A DNA stretch of 15,237 nucleotides from the NCBI GenBank assembly GCA_964571195.1, contig CAZNAD010000028.1, positions 1-15,237 on the forward strand, read 5' to 3'. This stretch comes from PALSA-1006 sp964571195 (GTDB taxonomy: Bacteria; Pseudomonadota; Gammaproteobacteria; Burkholderiales; Gallionellaceae). Every line of letters begins with the position of its first letter. The first letter of the stretch is position 1. Positions 9,501-15,180 of the stretch are shown piece by piece. The notes under the pieces are model-generated. The model saw only the letters and a program-made list of their open reading frames with translations, had not been told where the DNA came from and searched no databases. Position numbers and translations under genes: made by a program.

Positions 9501-10395
9501 GGCCGAAACGGAGAAACATGCCGCGAGCCGCGCCACTTCAGCCCCGGGCAAGGGCGTGGAGGGAACGGCCAAGATACCGAATATTCCGGTGCTTGATGTG
9601 GTGATCGATAATCTGGTCTATCAAAGCAGGCCGCTCGGCAAGGTGGAATTTTATGCGAGACAGCAGGAGAAAGATGTCCTGCTGGATCATTTCCGCGTGA
9701 CCAATCCCGATGGCATGTTGTCGGTCAATGGCAAGTGGGGGGAGGCGCCTGCGCAGACACACGTGGTCATCAAGCTCGAATTGAACGATGTGGGCAATAT
9801 GCTCGGGCGCTCCGGTTATCCCAACAGTATCAAGAACGGCAAGGGAGTGCTGGATTGCGACTTGGTGTGGGCAGGGGCGCCGGAAGAATTCTCACTGGCC
9901 AAGATGGACGGCCATTTGAACCTGAAGATGAACAACGGGCAGTTCCTCCAATTGGACCCGGGGGCGGGGAAGTTGCTCAGTGTGATGAGTCTGCAATCGT
10001 TGCCCAAGCGCATCACTCTGGATTTCACCGATGTGTTCAGCAAGGGGTTCGAGTTCGACAGCATCACCGGAAGTGCACAGATCAAGCAGGGCGTATTGTT
10101 GACCGATGATTTCAAGATCAACGGTTCGGCTGCTGCGGTCGATTTATCGGGTCAGGTTGACCTGAACCGCGAGACGCAGAACCTGCGGGTGCGGGTGTTG
10201 CCCACCATCGGCGACAGCGTTTCGCTGCTGGCGCTTGCCGCCGTCAATCCGGCGGTCGGTGCCGGGGTGTTCATCGCAAACAAGATATTGAGCGATCCGC
10301 TCGATAAATTGGTGTCGTTTGAATACAATGTCACCGGCAGCTGGCTGGACCCAAAAGTCGAAAAGACCGGCCAGAGCAAAGCAGCCCCCAAATGA
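6559..10395 (+). CDS. yhdP: YhdP family AsmA-like envelope protein (TIGR02099/DUF3971)
   Basis: This is a very large protein (1278 residues; E. coli YhdP is of similar size) anchored in the inner membrane by one N-terminal helix (ALLFVIVLGMVLAGMLMTL, about 20-38). The rest extends through the periplasm as repeated beta-rich AsmA/DUF3971-type segments. Family knowledge: with TamB and YdbH, E. coli YhdP supports movement of phospholipids to the outer membrane by a bridge-like groove. The conserved C-terminal block is clear at about 1138-1265: LLSVMSLQSLPKRITLDF, then DVFSKGFEFDSITGSAQI and the closing GAGVFIANKILSDPLDKL. The start ATG has AAGGG four bases upstream. The stop overlaps the next start (ATGA at 10392-10395). 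The order yhdP, Nit hydrolase, tldD is found in many proteobacteria, and E. coli keeps yhdP beside tldD. Confidence 0.94.
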   Translation: MLNLPQRFIPSRSGKLARVALLFVIVLGMVLAGMLMTLRYRVLPEIENYHPEVVALVSRAVGLPVTIGRIEADWHGLRPRLVFFDVRLLDGQGQNVLALQRVDNVVSWMTLLSGELRLSALEVDSPDIAIRRDKQGAMHIAGVQLSAQSGDGKLADWLLHQARIVVRNGRVTWQDELYDRPTLVLNQVEFLLSNSGAHHRFAVRITPPEQISTPVDVRGYLVGDSLVELSDWRGEVFAQIEAADVRAWESWLTFPEGFSRARGGARAWFGIESGQLKRITADVDMRDVQARLGQETAPLDIATLHGRLGVQILKQGFEVSTQALSLQMNNGFSLRPTDLLLRLTGGEGDRFAAGEVRANMIELADLPVLAEYVPLDSVYRQKLAEFAPRGRITDMRVKWHGDQDKPVRFDVKAHFNALAVQRVGDFPGVEGLSGQVSGSDNNGVLSLDAPGLRLDAPQLFIAPMSFDMLTAQLGWRRSHGEWIVQLNNFSARNADAEGTAYGSYQTWANGMGIADITLNLSRASVQSVVRYLPREQLGEETMVWLQSGLLAGEANEARLRLRGNLDDFPFPDGKKGQFQVRAKAQGVVIDYAPGWPRVEEAKATLSIDGARLQVDSDSAMLAGATAQRVQVSIPDMMSEEPVVQVRGEASGETRHGLNFIKRSPVRDYIDGFTDDATARGVGKLDLQLDIPLSAKPVILKGNYHFVDNEVSLGAAIPLARKVSGDLTFTESALYTNNLQAQILGGPASAVIQTEANGALKVKLQGKADMNVWRKLNPQPLLRSLSGTADWAADIAVTGDQFSLLVDSNLKGLTSALPEPLVKSANAAIPLKFEMRSAGALQDVMWLQYGSLINARMVRQQDKRGVRQITRGYINFGPARRIVDKNGIWLTGALPSLSLDGWGPVLAGGAGTSEMFPPIDGADMIVQRLTGYGNVVNGLNVHARNRDGTITAQLAAKEVNGELSWFPQGDGKLVARFRNMTLAETEKHAASRATSAPGKGVEGTAKIPNIPVLDVVIDNLVYQSRPLGKVEFYARQQEKDVLLDHFRVTNPDGMLSVNGKWGEAPAQTHVVIKLELNDVGNMLGRSGYPNSIKNGKGVLDCDLVWAGAPEEFSLAKMDGHLNLKMNNGQFLQLDPGAGKLLSVMSLQSLPKRITLDFTDVFSKGFEFDSITGSAQIKQGVLLTDDFKINGSAAAVDLSGQVDLNRETQNLRVRVLPTIGDSVSLLALAAVNPAVGAGVFIANKILSDPLDKLVSFEYNVTGSWLDPKVEKTGQSKAAPK

Positions 10396-11306
10396 TCCGA
10401 ATCACTGAAACCATCCGAAAGCCGCAGACCATGTCTTCCTCCAATTCCACCCAAGCACGCCTCGCCGCACAACAGAACGCATTCAAAGTGGCTGCCGTGC
10501 AGATGGCTTCCGGCCCCAATGTCGCAGGCAACCTGAACGAAGCGCGCCGCTTGATCGAGAAGGCTGCGCAACAGGGGGCCAAACTGGTGGTGCTGCCCGA
10601 GTTCTTCGCCATCATGGGCATGAAGGAGACCGACAAACTGGCGGTATGCGAACAGCCGGGAAGCGGCCCGATCCAGGCCTTTCTCAGCGAAAACGCCCGC
10701 ACACACAAGATATGGCTGGTGGGCGGCTCCATCCCGCTGGTGGCGGATACGCCCAACAAAGTACGCAACAGTTGTCTGGTCTATAACGAACTGGGCGAGC
10801 AGGTCGCGCGGTACGACAAGATCCATCTGTTCAATCTTGATTTGGGCAACGAGCAATATCGCGAGGCCGACACCATCGAAGCGGGCGATAAAGTGGTCGT
10901 GGTGGACAGTCCGTTCGGGCGTATCGGTCTGGCGGTCTGTTACGACTTGCGATTCCCCGAGCTGTTCCGCTCGATGAAGGATGTGGACATCATTGTGCTG
11001 CCGTCCGCTTTCACCGCAACCACCGGCAAGGTGCATTGGGAGCCGCTGGTGCGCGCGCGCGCCATCGAAAATCTGAGTTACTTCATCGCCGCCGCGCAGG
11101 GGGGGTATCACGTCAACGGTCGCCAGACGCACGGGCACAGCATGGTCATCGATCCGTGGGGGCGGGTGTTGGACGAACTGGGTCATGGTTCGGGCGTGGT
11201 CGTGGCCGAGGTGAATCCCGGTTATCAGGCCAGCCTGCGTTCCAGCCTGCCGGCATTGACGCATCGCATCCTGTCCTGCCAGCCCTGCGAGCAAGGCAGC
11301 AAATGA
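10392..11306 (+). CDS. Carbon-nitrogen hydrolase, Nit family (likely deaminated-glutathione amidase)
   Basis: This cytoplasmic amidase belongs to the nitrilase superfamily, with 304 residues as drawn. The catalytic triad is visible: Glu70 in VVLPEFF, Lys143 in RYDKIHLF, and Cys183 in GLAVCYDLRFPE. The segment around 141-190 (KIHLF, YREADTIEAGDKVVVV, FGRIGLAVCYDLRFPELF) and GKVHWEPLVRARAIE at 212-226 resemble the Nit1/NitB branch. These enzymes hydrolyse deaminated glutathione, a by-product of transaminases acting on glutathione, so the likely role is metabolite repair. Omega-amidase (Nit2) is the alternative. The ATG overlaps the yhdP stop as ATGA. A second start at 10431 (MSSSNST) would drop 13 poorly conserved residues, and the conserved domain only begins near residue 31. 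Neither has a clear Shine-Dalgarno sequence. The stop overlaps the tldD start. Confidence 0.93.
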   Translation: MIRITETIRKPQTMSSSNSTQARLAAQQNAFKVAAVQMASGPNVAGNLNEARRLIEKAAQQGAKLVVLPEFFAIMGMKETDKLAVCEQPGSGPIQAFLSENARTHKIWLVGGSIPLVADTPNKVRNSCLVYNELGEQVARYDKIHLFNLDLGNEQYREADTIEAGDKVVVVDSPFGRIGLAVCYDLRFPELFRSMKDVDIIVLPSAFTATTGKVHWEPLVRARAIENLSYFIAAAQGGYHVNGRQTHGHSMVIDPWGRVLDELGHGSGVVVAEVNPGYQASLRSSLPALTHRILSCQPCEQGSK

Positions 11307-12742
11307 GGGCGTCCACTCTCGCACTGGCGCAGCAGTCGCTGCTGACTGTACACGGCCTGAACGTAAACGACCTCGGTCATGTGTTCGGCAAGATGATGAC
11401 GCACCGGGTGGACTATGCCGATCTGTATTTCCAGTATGGACGTGCCGAGAGCTGGTCGCTGGAAGAGGGAATCGTCAAATCCGGCAGCTTCAGCATCGAT
11501 CAGGGCGTGGGCGTACGTGCCGTGAGCGGCGACAAGACCGCCTTCGCCTATTCCGATGACATCAGTCTTGCCGCACTGGAAGGCGCGGCGGAAGCGACGC
11601 GTGCCATCGCGCGGCAGGGCAAGAAGCAGACCGTGCCGATGCTGAAGGCGGGCAAAGCGCACGCGCTGTACGTACCGCATGATCCCATCGCATCACTCGA
11701 TGCGGCCAGCAAGGTCGCGCTGCTGGAGCGTCTGGAGCGTTATGCGCGGGCGCTCGATCCGCGCGTCTCACAAGTGATGGCGGGGCTGGTCGGTGAATAC
11801 GAAGTGGTGCTGGTAGCGCGTAGCGATGGTTTGCTCAACGCCGACATCCGTCCGCTGGTGCGCCTGTCGTTGCAGGTCATCGTCGAGAGCAACGGCAAAC
11901 GCGAGCAGGGGTCCGCTGGAGGTGGCGGGCGTTTCGACTATGCCTATTTCGATGATGAAGTATTGCAGCGTTATGCCAAAGAGGCGGTGCATCAAGCCAC
12001 CGTGGCGCTGGATGCGCGCCCAGCTCCGGCGGGCAGCATGACCGTGGTGCTGGGGAGCGGTTGGCCCGGCATCCTGTTGCACGAAGCGGTCGGGCACGGA
12101 TTGGAAGGTGACTTCAACCGCAAAGGTAGTTCGGCATTCTCCGGTCGGGTCGGCCAGCGCGTGGCCGCCAAAGGTGTGACCGTGGTGGACGACGGCACCA
12201 TCAAAGACCGGCGCGGTTCGCTCAATATGGACGACGAGGGCAACCCGACACAACGTACCGTACTGATCGAAGACGGCATCCTGCGCGGTTATCTACAGGA
12301 CACCATGAATGCGCGGCTGATGAAAGTGCCGGTGACCGGTAATGCGCGGCGCGAATCCTTCGCACACCTGCCCATCCCGCGTATGACCAACACCATGATG
12401 ATGAACGGCGACAAGACGCGCGACGAGATCATCGCCTCGGTCAAACACGGCCTGTATGCGGCCAACTTCGGCGGCGGACAAGTGGACATCACCAGCGGCA
12501 AATTCGTGTTCTCCACCACCGAGGCCTACATGATCGAAGATGGCAAGATCACCTATCCGGTCAAAGGCGCAACCCTCATCGGCAACGGCCCCGAAGCGTT
12601 GACGCATGTCACCATGGTCGGCAACGACCTGGCGCTCGATCCCGGTGTCGGTACCTGCGGCAAAGAAGGCCAGAGCGTGCCGGTCGGTGTGGGCCAGCCC
12701 ACGGTGCGGATCGAAGGCCTGGTCGTGGGCGGTACGGCCTAA
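11303..12742 (+). CDS. tldD: Metalloprotease TldD
   Basis: TldD works with TldE (PmbA) as a zinc-dependent protease complex in the cytoplasm. The pair matures the antibiotic microcin B17, degrades unfolded peptides and affects CcdA turnover. The product is 479 residues, the normal size. The metal site HEAVGH is at 260-265 within WPGILLHEAVGHGLEGDF, and the family-typical ending GTCGKEGQSVPVGVGQP followed by RIEGLVVGGTA is intact. I chose the ATG that overlaps the Nit-gene stop (ATGA, 11303-11306), with AAGG upstream. The same frame stays open further upstream, but that part only mirrors the Nit gene. The partner gene tldE/pmbA is not in the window. tldD is the last gene of the yhdP-nit-tldD operon and converges on the caspase gene with 32 bases between them. 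I see no clear intrinsic terminator there. Confidence 0.96.
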   Translation: MRASTLALAQQSLLTVHGLNVNDLGHVFGKMMTHRVDYADLYFQYGRAESWSLEEGIVKSGSFSIDQGVGVRAVSGDKTAFAYSDDISLAALEGAAEATRAIARQGKKQTVPMLKAGKAHALYVPHDPIASLDAASKVALLERLERYARALDPRVSQVMAGLVGEYEVVLVARSDGLLNADIRPLVRLSLQVIVESNGKREQGSAGGGGRFDYAYFDDEVLQRYAKEAVHQATVALDARPAPAGSMTVVLGSGWPGILLHEAVGHGLEGDFNRKGSSAFSGRVGQRVAAKGVTVVDDGTIKDRRGSLNMDDEGNPTQRTVLIEDGILRGYLQDTMNARLMKVPVTGNARRESFAHLPIPRMTNTMMMNGDKTRDEIIASVKHGLYAANFGGGQVDITSGKFVFSTTEAYMIEDGKITYPVKGATLIGNGPEALTHVTMVGNDLALDPGVGTCGKEGQSVPVGVGQPTVRIEGLVVGGTA

Positions 12743-12774
12743 TTTCGGGGCGTTAAGGGAATTCCCAGCGGATA

Positions 12775-14208
12775 TTATCGCAACGTCCGTGCTAACCTGA
12801 AACCATAGCTGCCGTGCTTGGCATTTGTCTGGTTATGCGCGCGGAATTCAGTTGCGACCAACTTCGGCGGATTGCCCCACGATCCGCCGCGCAACGGACG
12901 GTTGTCGCAATCGTCTTCCCAGCAATCGCTCATCCATTCCCACGTATTGCCACTCATGTCATACAAGCCGTAGCCATTTGCGGATTTTTGTCCGACCGGA
13001 TGCGTGGTCTTGTCGCTGTTGCCGTTAAACCAGGCGATGTCGTCCAGGTTGTCACCGCCGCAATATTTATTGTCTTCTCCGCCGCGACAGGCGTATTCCC
13101 ATTCCGCTTCGCTCGGCAGCCGGTATTGCGCCCCCGTTTTGGTGTTCAATGTTTTGATGAAAAGTTTGACATCGTCAAAGCTCACATTCTCCACCGGACA
13201 GTTATCGCCGCAGCTTGAAAACTGGCTGGGGTTCGCCCCCATTACAGCCCGCCATTGCGCTTGCGTCACTTCGTATTTGCTTAACTCGAAATTTTTGCTG
13301 GGAATGGCGATCATCTCGATGCCATCGCTCGGGGCGGCATTGGCGGGGGCTGGCACATAGCTCATCTGTTCTACGCTGGCCGTTTGTTGCGGGCGACCAC
13401 GGGCAAACAGAAAACGCTTTTGCAGCGTCATCGGGCCGTTGACATAAGGCGTTTGTTTTTTAGCACTGCCGCGCTCTACTTCTTCGCTGGCACGTTCCAA
13501 CACACCGCCCAAGCTGAGATCATCGCCCTTGAATGCGGTGAGCAAACCGGAGGTGAAAAGGCCGTTGCGTCCGTTGCCGTCCGCCGCCACATTGCCGGGG
13601 TCGGTGGCATACACGATCACCGTGCCTTTCGGCGTGCTGGCAGGTGCAGCCAAACCGCGCGTAGCACCCGATCTGAACCTGCCGCTGATCGGGTTATTGC
13701 GGCAGGCATCCAGCATCACAATATTGGTGCGGTTCTTGCCGTTATCCAGCTCATCGAGGATGCGATTTATATTTACCCCCTCGTATTCCACGCTGGCTTC
13801 GGTTTCGATCTTGGCGCTCACCGGAACGATATAGTTTTGCCCCTTCACTTGCAGGCCATGACCGGCATAATAAAAAAGGGCGGCCTCGCTATTGCCGATC
13901 TTGCGGCTGAATTCGGTGATGGCATTGTTCATGCCTTCCAGATTCTGGTCTTTGCGCTCGATCACATCGAAACCGAACCCGCGCAAGGCTCGGGCAATAT
14001 CTTCGGCATCGTGCGGCGGATTGGCGAGCTTGGGCAGACGGTCGGTGTGCTGATAGTTACCGTTGCCGATCACCAGCGCGACGCGCTTGCCGCCGCTTTG
14101 GCTTGCTTTGCTGGGTGTCAATGCACGATTTTCTCCTGCGACGGAAAATGGAGAGAGACATACGAATATACCCATCAGGGCTATGGAGCGGAAAAGTTGA
14201 GTTTTCAT
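12775..14208 (-). CDS. Exported caspase-like protease with C-terminal SUMF1/FGE-type domain
   Basis: Numbered from MKTQ (14208), a signal peptide spans about 1-25 (FRSIALMGIFVCLSPFSVAG), so the protein should act in the periplasm or outside. A peptidase C14 caspase-like domain covers about 42-270. It opens with RVALVIGNGNYQ and carries the catalytic pair His117 (FYYAGHGLQ) and Cys169 (VMLDACRNNP), plus the later GTVIVYATDPGNVAADGNGRNG block. After a Pro/Ala-rich linker, an SUMF1/FGE C-type-lectin domain fills about 297-477 (EVTQAQWRAVMG, RLPSEAEWEYACRGG, GLYDMSGNTWEWMSDCW, LRGGSW, GFRLAR). The catalytic cysteines of true formylglycine-generating enzymes are missing where RGGSWGNPPKLVATEFRAHN stands, so this domain probably binds something instead. 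Its six cysteines are spaced in pairs that could form disulfides. Start choice is open: 14217 and 14271 (ATG overlapping the upstream stop, 498 residues) are possible, but only MKTQ gives a normal signal peptide. Substrate unknown. Confidence 0.88.
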   Translation of the reverse strand: MKTQLFRSIALMGIFVCLSPFSVAGENRALTPSKASQSGGKRVALVIGNGNYQHTDRLPKLANPPHDAEDIARALRGFGFDVIERKDQNLEGMNNAITEFSRKIGNSEAALFYYAGHGLQVKGQNYIVPVSAKIETEASVEYEGVNINRILDELDNGKNRTNIVMLDACRNNPISGRFRSGATRGLAAPASTPKGTVIVYATDPGNVAADGNGRNGLFTSGLLTAFKGDDLSLGGVLERASEEVERGSAKKQTPYVNGPMTLQKRFLFARGRPQQTASVEQMSYVPAPANAAPSDGIEMIAIPSKNFELSKYEVTQAQWRAVMGANPSQFSSCGDNCPVENVSFDDVKLFIKTLNTKTGAQYRLPSEAEWEYACRGGEDNKYCGGDNLDDIAWFNGNSDKTTHPVGQKSANGYGLYDMSGNTWEWMSDCWEDDCDNRPLRGGSWGNPPKLVATEFRAHNQTNAKHGSYGFRLARTLR

Positions 14209-14228
14209 TCGATTCATCAGTTGGCAGA

Positions 14229-14255
14229 CCAACCTTCCCTTCGAAGGAAGGTTGG
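14229..14255 (-). repeat. Strong inverted repeat (hairpin) before the caspase gene
   Basis: CCAACCTTCC (14229-14238) is exactly complementary to GGAAGGTTGG (14246-14255), with a seven-base loop between them. That makes a perfect 10-base-pair stem in the 59 bases between the 116-residue gene and the caspase start. No T-run follows on either strand, so it is not a standard terminator. A weaker competing stem GTTGG/CCAAC (14220-14224 with 14229-14233) shares one arm and runs up to the starts at 14217 and 14208. It could control translation or message stability of the caspase gene. Confidence 0.75.
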
Positions 14256-14267
14256 AAGGAAACTCCC

Positions 14268-14618
14268 TCATAGCCCCTTTTCTTCAGCCTCTTTTTTCTT
14301 GATTGCAGCGTAACAACCTAGCTCTTTCATCTGGTTATCCAGCCTGACAGCCTTTCCCTTTGCACTGTTATGACGGTCACGTAGTTCGTTGCAGTCTCCA
14401 CCACGTGCCGAGCACCTCTGAAGTTCTTTCTCTGCATGATGCCATTGACCATAAGCAGTACTCTCATCTCCATCATCCATATAATCATCATAATAATCTC
14501 CAAGTTTCTCCTTAATTTGTTCACATTTTGCTACGAGTTTGTCCAGTTTTTCATCGGCATGAGCCAACCCTGTGCTGCTTACCAAGATAAAAAATATAGT
14601 CGCTTGAAAAAATTTCAT
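14268..14618 (-). CDS. Small secreted protein of unknown function, four cysteines
   Basis: The 116-residue product is one I do not recognise. It starts with a clear Sec signal peptide (FFQATIFFILVSSTGLAHA, likely cut after Ala21 before DEKL), so the mature protein of about 95 residues is periplasmic or secreted. It is polar and mostly helix-like, with an acidic run at 41-52 (DYYDDYMDDGDE), four cysteines (32, 69, 76, 102) able to form two disulfides, and a Lys/Glu-rich tail. The acidic run does not fit an EF-hand consensus. A Shine-Dalgarno AAGGGA lies seven bases before the ATG. Base composition is visibly AT-richer than all the surrounding genes, which suggests later acquisition. Its stop overlaps a possible ATG of the caspase frame (ATGA at 14271-14268), and it follows the DUF4189 gene by 59 bases on the same strand, so the three may form one operon. 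Confidence 0.78.
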   Translation of the reverse strand: MKFFQATIFFILVSSTGLAHADEKLDKLVAKCEQIKEKLGDYYDDYMDDGDESTAYGQWHHAEKELQRCSARGGDCNELRDRHNSAKGKAVRLDNQMKELGCYAAIKKKEAEEKGL

Positions 14619-14677
14619 GGCATTTCCCTTTGCTAAATTGAATTAATTGTTACGTTTGAAGTGAGGTTGTTTTTGGG

Positions 14678-15052
14678 TCAGTTGCAACTCCACGCCCGAA
14701 CCACGCAGCTTCTGCCGCCTCGTGATTGGCATTCAGAAATTGCGCGGTTTTGTGCGCCTGAGCCGGAGGAGGCCGTGCCCCAGCCATAAGCAGATGAGCC
14801 GGACGACTGGTCTGCGGCATACGCACCGCAGCCACTGCTGAAAGTCAGCACCACACGGCAACCGCCGCCGCACTCACTGAGTGCGCGCTGTTCCGCCGCA
14901 CCCGTGTTGGCATAACCTTCCGCCCATCCCCATTGACTGCCTTGATTACTATCGATTGCCAGCGCCCCTGCCGCCATCGCGTGCGCGCTGAACAAAGAAA
15001 TACCGGCTGCGAAAAATAGAGTTGCTGCAAGTGTGTTGAGTTTTGATAACAT
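14678..15052 (-). CDS. DUF4189 domain-containing exported protein
   Basis: The product is a 124-residue small secreted protein. A signal peptide covers about 1-27 (LAATLFFAAGISLFSAHAMA, then AGALAID). The mature part looks like DUF4189: ALAIDSNQGSQWGWAEGYAN, then AAEQRALSECGGGCRVVLTF, GCGAYAADQ, YGWGTASSGSGAQNRAISEC and a final CVVRAWSCN. It reads as two similar halves, each with an A..RA(L/I)SEC motif. Six cysteines (61, 65, 75, 108, 116, 123) suggest disulfides in the periplasm. The domain has no established biochemical role. The start is well supported by GGGGAGG a few bases before the ATG at 15052. It heads the minus-strand run DUF4189, 116-residue protein, caspase. An intrinsic terminator stands directly before its ribosome binding site. 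Confidence 0.85.
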   Translation of the reverse strand: MLSKLNTLAATLFFAAGISLFSAHAMAAGALAIDSNQGSQWGWAEGYANTGAAEQRALSECGGGCRVVLTFSSGCGAYAADQSSGSSAYGWGTASSGSGAQNRAISECQSRGGRSCVVRAWSCN

Positions 15053-15072
15053 GTTGCCTCCCCGAAAAACAC

Positions 15073-15099
15073 AAAAAAGCCCCGGAGAATATCCGAGGC
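15073..15099 (-). terminator. Intrinsic terminator or attenuator upstream of the DUF4189 gene
   Basis: On the minus strand GCCTCGGA (15099-15092) pairs with TCCGGGGC (15086-15079), eight pairs including one T-G wobble, around a five-base loop TATTC. TTTTTT follows at 15078-15073, then GTGTTTTT. This is a normal rho-independent terminator for minus-strand transcripts. The T-run ends only 20 bases before the DUF4189 ATG, with the Shine-Dalgarno in between, so either it ends an upstream gene and the DUF4189 gene is reached by read-through, or it acts as a leader attenuator. Confidence 0.72.
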
Positions 15100-15180
15100 G
15101 GATGATTACAACCTAAAACTGTTGCTTGATCGAAAAAATAGTGAGGTGCGATGGGAATCTCTGGGGAGGGTATTACCTAA
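15100..15180. other. Short non-coding stretch between terminator and repeat
   Basis: No convincing gene is seen here. On the plus strand there is a ten-codon frame at 15151-15180 ending in TAA, which overlaps an ATG (TAATG), with GGGGAGGG at 15163-15170 before it. On the minus strand one frame coming out of the repeat stays open for 25 codons to a TAA at 15108-15106, and the other two frames stop at once. I see no promoter with both boxes on either strand. Confidence 0.5.

Noticed and set aside
11036..11302. Upstream extension of tldD by 89 codons
   Set aside because: It only reads the Nit gene in another frame and resembles no TldD sequence. The ATG at 11303 gives the normal TldD length and an ATGA joint.
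12757..12766. Palindrome GGGAATTCCC between tldD and the caspase gene as a terminator
   Set aside because: It has no loop and no T-run on either side, so it cannot form a normal terminator hairpin. It is probably chance.
12775..13320. Active formylglycine-generating enzyme
   Set aside because: The fold motifs are present, but the paired catalytic cysteines near the C-terminus are absent, and no sulfatase gene is nearby.
14229..14255. Hairpin as an intrinsic terminator
   Set aside because: The stem is strong, but no run of T follows on either strand. A role in translation or message stability fits better.
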